A stretch of DNA of 64,000 bases. It comes from Ascochyta rabiei. Taxonomy: Eukaryota; Ascomycota; Dothideomycetes; Pleosporales; Didymellaceae. Of this stretch, positions 1-8,925 are shown one piece after another. The position numbers were made by a program, and so were the translations under genes. Positions within the stretch are counted from its first letter, which is position 1. The number at the start of each line of letters is the position of its first letter. The stretch is from positions 1,054,001 through 1,118,000 of the forward strand of contig NC_082423.1 in NCBI RefSeq assembly GCF_004011695.2, in the 5' to 3' direction. The notes under the pieces are model-generated. The model was not told the origin of the DNA. It saw nothing but the letters and a program-made list of their open reading frames with translations, and searched no databases.

Positions 1-657
1 CGCGAGAACCATATTTCAGGATCCAGGTATCCATATCTCGTTGCGCAGGGTGTTCGCAGCCCTTCCACCATTCTGTCGCAGCACTCTTGACGACACGTAC
101 ATGCGGTTTAGTCGGCATTGTGATACAGAGCTTTGTGACGTAGCGATCGAAATACTGTGTCCACTTCCTCCGCACTAGTGTTTTGGATGGCGTGGTAAGA
201 GTCTCTAGAAGAACTTGGAGATTACCGACGTAAAGGAATATACCCATGAACGGGAAACAGTTTCTGCGAATGGTGTGACAGTACTGCTGTTGCCATCTTG
301 GAGCATGTTGGACGCTCAGCGTCATGCCCGCGTTGGCGGTGGTCAACTTCAGCAATGGGTACACATTGACTGCACGATTTTGGTCTTCGGTGATACCAGA
401 AAGATCGAGCGTTATGATCTGACTATTCAGTTTGATAACATGTGGGAGGAGGAAGTCGCGCGTAAACTCGACTGCATCGTCGAAGTTGAAGCGCGGGGCG
501 ATGCTGTGGTGGTAGACAGGCAGGAACTCCTGGCGTAATTGTCAGTTGACATGGGCGAGGTTTTGGTAGCCGTGCGTTTGGTGGGTCTTCTGCCGGCGGC
601 AGATGCGCTTGACCTGTGTTCCGTTGCAGATAAGCTCGTAGATGGTGTTGCGGAGCT

Positions 658-688
658 CTACAGCTGATCGTTAGCGTTCTTCTATCAG

Positions 689-740
<52 letters not shown>

Positions 741-761
741 CAGTAATAGTAGTATGTGTAC
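658..761 (-). other. Predicted intron of the 2EXR-like gene
   Basis: On the minus strand the donor is GTACAC after ...CCAGCTG, the branch-point-like GCTAAC lies just before the 3' end, and the acceptor is TAG. Joining the exons keeps phase and creates the family motif PAELRN. The 104-nt intron is mostly a TAC/GTA triplet microsatellite. Confidence 0.7.
689..755. repeat. (TAG)n / (TAC)n microsatellite inside the intron
   Basis: About 17 uninterrupted GTA/TAG units are followed by imperfect units (CAG, TAA, TAG). On the coding strand it reads TAC repeats. It lies between the predicted branch point and the donor, so length changes would not touch the protein. Confidence 0.9.
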
Positions 762-1054
762 CAGCTGGGAGGTTTAGGAAACTGAACACCTCGCCCTTGG
801 TGGGCAGCGGTCGTAACTTCACATTGTATTGTTGGTGTTGGGGATCAAAGTTGACTTGCGGGTGAGGAGAGCGTATGAGTTGCGATTGCGTCTGGTCAAA
901 GTCTTGGGCTGAGAAGCGGGATTTTCCTTTGGTTCGGGCGTGCTGGAAGTGAAGGTGAAGCGTCCACGGTGGCCGCTGCCAAAAATGGGTTGTTTGGGTC
1001 GGCTATTGACTTTTCACTTCGCTTCATGGGTTGACGAGCCATTTTCCTCTCCAT

Positions 1055-1641
1055 GTCGAATTCGCACACTTGTTTGATTCATGTTTGCCAGCTGTTCGAT
1101 TAAAAAGCCCCTTTGGACGAGTTCAACGCGCGCAGAGTCATTGTGGCGCTGACAGCAGCGTCTCTGCGTAGTCAAGGAAAGAAGGTTCATGCAGAGCTGT
1201 TGGTATTATCGTGCCGATCCGGCCGGTATTCAAAAGTCTATATGCTGTAATGTGAATGGTAGAAGGGCATTGTTGTACATGCGGCTTTGTGAGCAGTGTC
1301 AGCCACTGTCGCCGTATCAATCACGTGGTCTCAGGTAGCGGTGCTATGCAATCAGGGGTGAAGACCGTCCAATGCCGTTGCCGATTGGTACCGACCACGG
1401 CTGCCGGCAGCAATGCCAAGCTCTTTCCAAGACTTCAGGCCTTGAGACCGTGGCGCAGTTTGCCTCGTATTCCGGGCGCAGCCGTGCGGCTCAAACAGCC
1501 TCAGACGTGTTGACGGGCGTGTACGAGGATAGTTGTGACGAGGACGTTTTCCACATCATGATGCGTCGGATTAAGAAGCTGTGGTGTATGAGTTCGTGAT
1601 TCTTTGCTGACTTGCTGTCTACTGCTAACAGTGAAGAGCAC
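1055..1641. other. Intergenic region, no gene recognised
   Basis: Upstream region of the 2EXR-like gene and downstream region of the cutinase-like gene. Short open frames exist on both strands (for example plus 1256-1513 and 1372-1599) but they overlap each other, lack any family motif and look like chance frames in GC-balanced DNA. No promoter element can be named with confidence. Confidence 0.6.
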
Positions 1642-2599
1642 TCACAATAACCCAATCAGGACAGCGAACCCAATGACGAAGTTGGCCACGGGGTGTTTGA
1701 TGCCAGCCTTCAACATGCCGCCCGCCCCGCTCGTGTGGTCTCCATCGCTCTGGTTTTCATCGTTGCTTGTGTTGTTGTTTGCCGCCTTCTTCGCCAGGTC
1801 CACCACCCAGGCCGAGGCTTCGTCGCTGTACTTGTCGAAGTAGCTTAGATGGAAGGACATGTCGGTGTCCTTTGTGTGGGGCGCGCAGATGGGATCACGC
1901 GGCTGGCAGTATTCGCGCAAGATGCCGGCGTCGGCGTAAGGCTTCAAGCCGGCGTTTTGCTCTGCAGTTCGAGGGGCGCCGCCGTCGCTCACCTCACCGC
2001 CTCCGACGGTCCAGGTTTGGTTTGCTGAGCGGCGCGTGGGGCCGTACATGAGGGCCGCTGCGACTGGAGGATGTCAGCATGCGCACAAGCACTGGGAAGG
2101 GAGGAGAGGTACCCTTGGAGCCGGGGGCGGTCGACCTGTCCATGGCTGGGTTGCTCTCCTGCATGCAGCCCCAGAGCTCGCCGCCTCCACCGCCGAGTAT
2201 GTCGAGACCTACGCTCCCTCCCTGGCTGAAACCCATGACGATGAGGTGGCTGTCCGGGCAGCGCTGCGTGTAGTTGCGCATCTGTGCGGCGCCGTTGATG
2301 GCGCCCTCATGCGCGCTCTTGCACCATCTCTCCCCGCCGTTCATGGCGGCGTAGTGGATGTCCTCGTACCCGCAGGCCTTGGGCGTGCTCTCCGTGTTGA
2401 GCCTGTCGCACACCTTGGCGACCGTCTCGATGACATGGCCGGGGTAGGGCGAGGTAGAGCCGCGGAGGAGGAAGTGGTGGTACGGCTGGCAGTCGGCCGT
2501 CTTCAGCGTCTCGTACTGCGGGCAGTCCTCGAGCTTGGTGCAGACGGCGAGCGCTGTTGAGACGTACAGCCCGGCGAGGGCAAGGGACCGCGCAATCAT
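1642..2599 (-). CDS. GPI-anchored cutinase / acetylxylan esterase-like serine esterase (CE5, cutinase fold)
   Basis: Two exons, complement(2113..2599) and complement(1642..2063), give 302 residues. The 49-nt intron (2064-2112) has donor GTACCT, branch point GCTGAC and acceptor CAG; splicing restores SKVAAALMYG, typical of cutinase-family enzymes. ATG at 2597-2599 is preferred over an in-frame ATG 30 codons upstream because it starts a signal peptide (MIARSLALAG..., cleavage near residue 19). The nucleophile is Ser125 in GFSQG. The probable catalytic Asp219 sits in RDPIC and His234 in SFHLSY, with several paired Cys. Residues 262-280 are Ser/Asn/Gly-rich and 288-302 form a hydrophobic tail, so a GPI anchor is inferred. 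The protein would act at the wall or plasma membrane on ester bonds of cutin-like or acetylated polysaccharide substrates. Substrate cannot be decided from sequence. No disruption is seen, although it lies only 450 bp from the AT-rich block. Confidence 0.9.
2064..2112 (-). other. Intron of the cutinase-like gene
   Basis: Short 49-nt fungal intron: donor GTACCT, branch-point GCTGAC 8 nt before the acceptor, acceptor CAG, phase 1. It joins ...PGSK to VAAALMYG. Confidence 0.85.
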
Positions 2600-3056
2600 G
2601 GCGGCGTTTGTGACACGGTTAATCGCAAAAGCGGGAGCTCGAAAAACGACACCTGGAAATGCAAGACAAACAGACAGACAGACAGACAAACGAATGCTCG
2701 CTGAAAGACAAATGCGCAGCGAACGACTACACCGTGTCTACCGAGTGTACACGGAACCTGTCGAACAAACCAGGGCCACCAGCAGGGTTGCTGTGGGGGC
2801 CCTCCGCCGTCGCCGCCACCGAGTCGCAGCAGCATTGCGAGGCCCGCGTTTCACGTTCTCGTCATCTCATGGCAGAGCGGACGCGTTCCATCCTGCCAAG
2901 CGCATCTGCTCCACCCTCGTTCCATCCTGAGTGGCCGCACGCCGATGACGATAGACAAGCGCCAAGCCACGTACTCGGCTAAACGGCGCCTAGCATCTGA
3001 CGTTGCCGGAAGCAGCCACTCGCCGCATCCCTTCGATCCTTCACTGCTTGGATGGG
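2600..3056. other. Upstream region of the cutinase-like gene, up to the AT-rich border
   Basis: GC-balanced sequence with several overlapping open frames on both strands and no recognisable protein. It should hold the promoter and 5' leader of the esterase gene. No clear TATA box or named operator was found. Base composition changes abruptly near 3057. Confidence 0.5.
2664..2690. repeat. (CAGA)n microsatellite
   Basis: About six tandem CAGA/CAAA units in the probable 5' leader of the esterase gene. An ORF running through it upstream of residue 1 would read as repeated CLSV and is not considered coding. Confidence 0.8.
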
Positions 3057-3408
3057 GGAAATAGTAAAACAGTAATCACTAAGTATTTACTATTCCACTA
3101 TAGTTATAGTAATTACTATATAGTAAAAATACATAGTGAAGTAACACTTTAGAAATAGTAATTATTATTTAGTAATTACTATCTCCTAGTAAAATAGTAA
3201 TTACTAAATAATTACGCAGTTAAATAAAAAAATCTTTAGATATTAATCTTAGTTCTTATATTTAAATTCATGTAGAATAATTTAATATTATAAAAGTTAT
3301 TTAGGTTAAAAAGTATAGTGTATTAGCTTTAAGAACTTACTTTAAAAATCCTTCTGTTTATAAGTTTAAGTTTGCTGAAAAACTCTAGTTTAATATAAAA
3401 AATTATTA
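3057..3408. other. AT-rich, RIP-like degenerate DNA with short palindromes
   Basis: From 3060 to 3220 the motif AGTAATTACT and its variants recur many times, on both strands because it is palindromic. This suggests a degenerate minisatellite or MITE relic. The rest is AT-rich with no open frame. It marks the start of the RIP-affected block. Confidence 0.6.
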
Positions 3409-3473
3409 ACGTACCCCACAGGCGAGCCGCTCAACGGGCGAGCCGCTCACTTTTGCCAAGCCCCCACCAAACT
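3409..3473 (+). repeat. Left TIR of transposon A
   Basis: Sixty-five bases matching 5208-5272 in reverse complement with only a few transitions. It contains the 13-mer GGCGAGCCGCTCA twice in direct orientation, a possible paired transposase-binding site. It kept its CG dinucleotides better than the interior. Confidence 0.9.
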
Positions 3474-3488
3474 TCTCCTCCTACACCA

Positions 3489-5140
3489 ATGTCTTCTTAA
3501 CAACACCATTTAGACGCGTTAAAGGAAGCTCAGATATAGCTTGCGCTCCAGGCTCTTAAACAAGACGCAAATCTCTCTTAGTGACGCGCTGCAGCTATCT
3601 ACAGGGTCCCTTAAAAGACACTAAGCAACTGACACACAGGACAACCTTTACGCGCAGATTCTATAGCTAACTTACAGAAGCTAGACAACAATAAGGAGGA
3701 GGTAATTATTAAGCATGTTCTTAAGCTAGATGTGTAAGGATTTTCCCCTTAGCTCTTAGATATAGCTACTATAGCCAATTCTTTGCGCGCTAAGCACAAT
3801 CTAGGCCCTATTAGCGTAAACTGGCCTAGTATGTTTGTTAAGCGACACCTAGAGCTTAAAGTCAAGTTTAATTGCAAGTACGACTATAAGAGAGCCCTCT
3901 GTAAGGATTCTAAGGTTCTACAGGGCTGGTTTAGCCTAGTAGCTAATATTAAAGCTAAGTATAGTATCTAGGATAAAGACATGTACAACTTTAACAAGAC
4001 AGGCTTTATAATAGGCTAGATCTCCCTAGGAGCAGTTGTTACAGCTTTAGAACGACAGGGTCGGCTAAAGGCTATCCAGCCAGGCAACTAAGAGTGGGCT
4101 ACGGCTATAGTAAGCATTAATGCCAAAGGATAGGCTATTCTAGCCTTCCTTATCTTTAAAGCCTACTACTACCTCTCTGCCTGGTACAAAGAAGAGGATC
4201 TGCCTTACAACTGGGTTATTAGAGTCTCTAATAACGGCTGGACTACTAACAAGCTTGGTCTTGACTGGTTAAAGCACTTTGACAGGCATACAAAGGAGCG
4301 TACTATTAGCACCTACTGTTTGCTTATTATTAATAGTTATAAGAGCTACAACTCTCTTAAATTCTAGCAATACTGCAAGAATAACAAGATTATTGCTTTC
4401 TGTTTGCCTTTTTACTTATTACACCTTACATAGCCCCTTAATATAGGTTATTTTACTGCTTTAAAGAAGGCGTATAGGCGCTAAGCTAAAATACTTATAT
4501 ATAACTAGATTAACTATATTATAAAGACAGAGTTCCTGCCATGCTTTATACGCGCCTACAATGCTGTAATTACTTCTAAGAATATCTAGAGAGGGTTCTA
4601 AGGTGCTAGATTAGTCCTATTTGACCCAGACTGGGTTATAATGGCCCTTAATGTGAAGTTGCGCACTCTATTACCACTACTACCTGTCAACAACGAGCTC
4701 TGGCAGTCACAAACCCTAAGCAACACCCTTAAACTTAGGTTGCAATCAACACTTATAAAGACAAGGATTCAGAGGTATATAGATAGTTTGCCTACCTCTA
4801 TAGTTAAGGCGTTTAAGAAGGTAGCAAAAGGGGCAGCAATAATTGCGCATAAGCTAGTGTTGGCGCAACAGGAGATTACTTAGCTTTAAGCTGCTAATAA
4901 GGCAGCCACACAACAAAAATTACACAAAAGAAAGCAAGTTTAGGCAGAAGGGACCCTAACAGTTAAGGATGGCCTGTAATTAATAACTCTGAAGGAGTTT
5001 AGGGCGCGTAGTGATAGGAAGAAGGCAAAGAAGCAGGTGCGCGCTAAAGGAGGTGAGCCCTCCCAAAGACGCTGTGGACAGTGCAATTAGACAGGACACA
5101 ACGCGCAAACGTGTCAGAAAGAGGTAGAAGTAGTTTCTAA
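3489..5140 (+). pseudogene. pogo/Fot1-like DDE transposase (DDE_1), broken
   Basis: ATG at 3489 opens a helix-turn-helix N-terminal region followed by a CENP-B-type stretch. The DDE catalytic part starts at NFNKTGF (about 3990) and includes WVIRVSNNGWTTNKLGLDWL and LLIINSYKSYNS, collinear with fungal DDE_1 transposases. The C-terminus ends in a zinc knuckle, CGQCN-stop-TGHNAQTC (5071-5112), with the C-x2-C-x4-H-x4-C spacing kept. More than a dozen in-frame TAG/TAA codons, many at expected Gln positions, show RIP. A 62-codon and an 80-codon open stretch inside (3783-3971, 4641-4883) are fragments of this one gene. It would have cut and joined the element at TA sites. It is not functional now. 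Confidence 0.9.
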
Positions 5141-5207
5141 ATAGTATTACAGGCTATACTGCACTTTGCAGCACTAAACTAGGTTGTTTTGGGCCATAAT
5201 AGGGTGG

Positions 5208-5272
5208 AGTTTGGTGGGGGCTTGGCAAAAGTGAGCGGCTCGCCTGTTGAGCGGCTTGCCTGTGGGGTACGT
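5208..5272 (-). repeat. Right TIR of transposon A
   Basis: Reverse complement of the left TIR, with the same doubled GCGAGCCGCTCA-like unit. It is followed directly by the TA duplication at 5273-5274. Confidence 0.9.
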
Positions 5273-5274
5273 TA

Positions 5275-5806
5275 GATATAATACCTTAACTAAATTTAAT
5301 AAATCCAATTTTTTATATACTATTAATCTAGATATACTTAGAGATTTTGTTTAGTTTAAGCATAAATTTAGAAAATTATAGTATTGAATTTATATAGTTT
5401 AATAAAGATTCCTAGTAAGCTTAAATTTTAATCCTATATATTACTACTAGTAAGCCTATATCTTAATAGTAAAAATACTAGAGGGTATAAGCTTTGTAAA
5501 ATTTTAAATGTAAATTAGATAGAAAATTTAATAAAGCAATAAATAGTTAGTTCCAGCTGTTAATAGATAGAATACTAACAAATAAATAGAGTAATAGGAA
5601 GGTTATTTCTAACTTTTAGCTTTATAAAAAAGTTTTAATGAAAACTCCTAGTAGGTTTATTAAAAAAAGGAAATAGGATTAGTATAGTATATTTTAAGAT
5701 AGATATATAATTTTAACCTAATAAGATTATAACTAAACATCTATTTATACTTCACTTAATTAAAACTACATATTTTAATCTTATATTACATTATAGGTAA
5801 GGTCTC
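5275..5806. other. AT-rich DNA, nothing recognised
   Basis: Strongly AT-rich, no open frame above background, no matching copy elsewhere in the window. Probably older RIP-degraded repeat sequence. Confidence 0.5.
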
Positions 5807-6101
5807 TGTAACAACAAAGGATAATAGAAATCTCTAATAGGCGTGGGTATCTGCTACAATGTGCATGGGAGCACTAGGATAGTTTACATAGAGAATTATT
5901 CTACTCCTATATGTCTTGTACAAAAGAATACTTAAAAACTAGCTATCTATACCCTTTAACTTTAGGCCATTTATACCTTATAAGAATTAGAAAGAATTAA
6001 AGTACTAACCTAGGTGTAGGGTAGACACAGATGTAACACTACTAAGTTAGTAATAAGTTAGAGAGGAATTAGACAGGCTTTAGAAGGACTAGTGTGTTAC
6101 A
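5807..6101 (-). repeat. LTR of family C (3' LTR of C1)
   Basis: Starts TGTAACAACAAAGG and ends GTGTTACA, complementary ends as expected for an LTR. Collinear with 15771-16066 and 46330-46625. Confidence 0.85.
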
Positions 6102-6779
6102 CTACCCCCCTCCTATATAGGCAGATTGTGCTAGATACACATAAAGAGTATATTAATACATTTAGGCAGTATTATACCTATCCTGTGTTGTTTTAGAGTG
6201 TTAGTAGCTTACTATTATATTATTTTAATTTTATATTATTGTTTTTATTTTAAGGTAAAATTTACTTTTTCTTACCTGCAACATTTTGGCTTAATTTTAA
6301 GGTAAGAATAAGCTATTTCTTCTATTATTTAGTAAGCTATCTGTTTATTATTATTAATATTGTCTAGGTGCGTTGCGTGTGTAAATAAACAGACAATTCC
6401 TATACCTTTCTTTACTCTAATAGACACTATTTCTTACTATAAGCACACCCACTATACTACCTTATATTCTTACTAATAATTATAGGTCTATTACTTAGTT
6501 ACTATACTAATAATATTCCTGCCTAGAGCTCTTATATAGGCCTACAGGGTTATCTATATTTATTTAGTTTACGCCTTTATAAGAAGGAGGGAAGTTAATA
6601 ATAGCTTCTTTAAGGTGTTATTATCTAAGTATGCTTATTGCAAACTTAAAAATAAGAAGTGTTACCTAGTAATTATATAATATCTTTCTGCTCTTACCCT
6701 TACCTAATACTAATAGTTTTTAGGTTCTAGTTTACACTAGTCTGGAATACATAGCCTTTTTAGGCAATCTTACTATGTA

Positions 6780-7040
6780 GAAGTAAGAGGTAAAAGAAGA
6801 GGGGGAGGATCTAGTGTTAGTAGAGGAGGAGGCAGAGTTAAGGTGGAATGCCTAGCATGTTATTATAGAGTTAGTAAGGGTCCTAGTAAGTATAGTTTAG
6901 GTAGCAACTACCTAGCTTAAAGGGATTATTACTACTATTGTAATGCTACACTAGTACTATATTGGCTTACTGTTAGGCGCTATACCTAGAGGTACCTCTG
7001 CTAGTCTTAGCAAGCTACTATAGGGCTAGTTAGCCTAGAC
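6780..7040 (+). pseudogene. Remnant of the antisense accessory ORF of gypsy family C (C1 copy)
   Basis: Plus-strand frame rich in Glu/Leu/Val (EEEAELR..., then HVIIELVRVL) that aligns codon by codon with the better-kept copy in element III, opposite to the pol strand. Function unknown. Stops are TAG in place of Gln. Confidence 0.5.
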
Positions 7041-7108
7041 TATATAAAGGTGTTAGAGGTTATTACTAATACTCTAGTAATTAGTCTTGTTACTATACAC
7101 TACGTACC

Positions 7109-7263
7109 TGTTATAGACTAGCCTTAGGGTAGGATGCAATAAGGGTTAATATAGTATTGTATCTCTTAAGGAGGTAAAATGTTGCGTGTCCTTCTAATAT
7201 GTCTATAGGGCACGTGACCATCCTGTCTTGCTTAAGGCTTAGACAAGGTCTAGGCCTATAACA
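7109..7263 (-). repeat. 3' LTR of gypsy I
   Basis: 155-bp LTR, preceded by TSD GTACC and followed by the polypurine tract. It matches 63211-63364 with RIP-type transitions. Confidence 0.88.
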
Positions 7264-8749
7264 TACCTTCTTTCCCTATCCCTTCTAGGCTGTATATACT
7301 TATTATTAGGTTCTTTCTATATTTAGCGTGGCCTAGAAGATACTAGTGGCAGGTAAACCCTAGGGCTAGTTGTAGTTGCGTAAGGGTCTAGCTCTTAGTA
7401 GGTTAGCTGCTTGTCTAGTCTGTAGTTTACCTAGGGTGGTCCCTGCACACACCTAGGTTGTTTTTGTTTTACCTAGCGCACCTACCTAAGTTAGACACTG
7501 TACTACTCTATACTCCTGCTTAAACTACCTATAATATACCTACCAAATTATTTATAGGTACTCTTACCCTACCTACTATATCTGTTATTACCTCTAGTTA
7601 TAGCTATTAGGCTACTAGTTAAGGAGCTAGTAGTCCCCCTAGAGGGGGCGGTTGTAGTCTGCCACAGTCCCTCCCCTCTACCTACAACATACCTCTAGTA
7701 TTTCTTATCTATAGTTTCTAATCTAGTTATAGGGCCTAACTATATACGTAGAAAGCTTACTACTATTATATAGGCAACTACAAAGTTAAGGGTAACTTAG
7801 ATAATAAGGACCTAGTCCCTATCTCTACTAGTGCTGTTCTGTGCTACCTCTGCTGCCTTCTTACTATTCTTACTAGCTAGTCTTATAAGTGCCTACGTCT
7901 GTTATAGGCCTACTTACCTGCTAATTCCTTCTATAGCTAACTACGTTCTAGGCACTAGTAAGACCTACTATACCTACGCTAAGTATAAGTGTGTTTATAT
8001 TTATAATAATAACCTCTTTACTATAAACGCTAAGCTCTACTGTGCCTAGTGTAATCTTAAGCAGTACATCTAAGTACGTGTTCCTGTTCTAGCCCCCTAT
8101 TCCTAACTAATAGTAGCTAAGGCGTTAGTGCGTGCTAGGGACGCCTATGTTAAGACACCTAGCACCTAGGGTATAGGCAGTAATAAGGCTAACCAGGGGT
8201 GTTGGCCTGTCTTCTACTATAAGTTACCCCTTTGTTACTACTGTAGGTCTTCCTTTCTAATGTAATACTTTTACTAGGTGCCTACTATAAGCACTAGCAG
8301 GTATATAAGGCTGCGCTTAACCTAGCTATAGCTAACCCTACGCTGGCAAAGCAGTTAACCTCCTCTTACGCTGCCTGTTCCCCTACTAAGCCTAGTACCT
8401 AGGTTACTCTGCCTGCTACGCTGTTGTCTAGGCATTATAGCAGTAACTAGCTAGACGCCTACCTCTAACAGTTTATAGCTGCTATAGGGTTAGCCTTCTA
8501 GTCCTAGACTAAGCATATAAACTGCATAGAGGTAGTCTAGGCCTATACTACTATAAGAATTTCTGTCTATATTAGGTGTACAGCTAACTAGATCTAAAAG
8601 ACACTATTAACTAAGTAAAGCGCCTGCTTACTATGCCCTGCTACTGCCTAGAGTACGCCCTATTGTCCTGCTTATCCTACTACTGCTACTCTAACTCCCC
8701 TAATAGGCGCTGCTTGTCTGTCTGCTAGCTCTACTTACTACCCTGCTAT
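7264..8749. other. 3' region of gypsy I, coding content unclear
   Basis: Between the end of pol and the 3' LTR. Frames on both strands look partly open once TAG/TAA are read as Gln, including a plus-strand stretch at 7831-8049. No family motif could be identified, and strand choice is not secure. Confidence 0.4.
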
Positions 8750-8925
8750 TACTACTCTCCCTCCTCTATAGAGTCTCCTACGCCCCTGCGCTAGCGCTAC
8801 TCTCCCTTTCTTATAAGGTCCCCTACGCCCCTATACTGTTACTGCTTTCTTTCCCCTATAGAGCCGCGTACGCCTACCTACTATTACTACTTACCTTCCC
8901 CTATAAAGCTGCGCACGCCTAACTA
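8750..8925. repeat. Tandem repeat of about 57-60 bp in gypsy I
   Basis: Four imperfect units built around CCCCTATAGAGNC...TACGCC recur in succession. On the pol strand each unit reads roughly GVG(D/S)xIxxGE, so it may be a coding repeat in the C-terminal tail of pol. Confidence 0.65.

Larger units (their letters stand above)
1..1054 (-). pseudogene. 2EXR-domain-like protein gene, broken, left end outside window
   Basis: This reads as a fungal 2EXR-type protein of unknown function (the family opens with an LPxELRNxIYEL motif). Exon 1 ends and exon 2 begins so that splicing across 658-761 gives LPAELRNTIYELI, exactly that motif. Exon 2 then runs to position 1 without a terminator, through RQEFLPVYHH and many charged and aromatic residues, except for one in-frame TGA at 542-544 just before QLRQEF, where relatives usually have Arg (CGA). 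The likely ATG is at 1052-1054, but its frame closes with TGA at 896-898. The frame leading into the splice site is open only from 1002 down to 762. An indel or missed intron must therefore lie between 1002 and 896. I treat it as a pseudogene. An intron removing the TGA (acceptor CAG near 527) is possible but less natural. Strand and family call are fairly sure; integrity is not. Confidence 0.7.
3409..5272 (+). mobile_element. DNA transposon A, Tc1/mariner-pogo (Fot1-like), RIP-degraded
   Basis: The 1864-bp element has 65-bp terminal inverted repeats (3409-3473 and 5208-5272) starting ACGTACCCCACAGGCGAGCC and is flanked by TA on both sides (3407-3408, 5273-5274). That is the TSD expected for the Tc1/mariner superfamily. 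It contains one transposase reading region on the plus strand, broken by TAG/TAA. It lies outside the nested stack. Confidence 0.9.
5807..7103 (-). mobile_element. Gypsy element C1: 3' LTR and 3' region, interrupted by element I
   Basis: The first 295 bases are an LTR homologous to both LTRs of element III. Inside it a pyrimidine run (CTACCCCCCTCC, 6102-6113) is a polypurine tract on the minus strand, so this is the 3' LTR of a minus-strand element. The region to about 6965 matches 16067-16930 of element III, then diverges. The host is cut by element I after GTACC (7104-7108) and should resume after 63369. No other LTR of C1 is inside the window, so its 5' part must lie beyond the right edge or be lost. 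Confidence 0.8.

Noticed and set aside
542..640. Intron ending at CAG near 527 that would remove the TGA in the 2EXR-like gene
   Set aside because: A CTGAC branch-like motif and a CAG exist, but the sequence it would remove reads as good family protein up to HVN and directly after the stop (QLRQEFLPVY). A point mutation is simpler. Kept as the alternative.
1256..1599. Overlapping plus-strand open frames of 75-85 codons
   Set aside because: No motif, mutually overlapping in different phases, no splice logic.
2036..2560. Plus-strand open frame of 174 codons
   Set aside because: Antisense shadow of the esterase gene, whose catalytic motifs and intron are on the minus strand.
2535..2982. Open frames on both strands upstream of the esterase
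   Set aside because: Mutually overlapping, low-complexity, contain the CAGA microsatellite; no family resemblance.
7831..8049. Plus-strand ORF of 72 codons in gypsy I 3' region
   Set aside because: Starts mid-frame, hydrophobic by base composition, no conserved partner; strand of coding here is uncertain.
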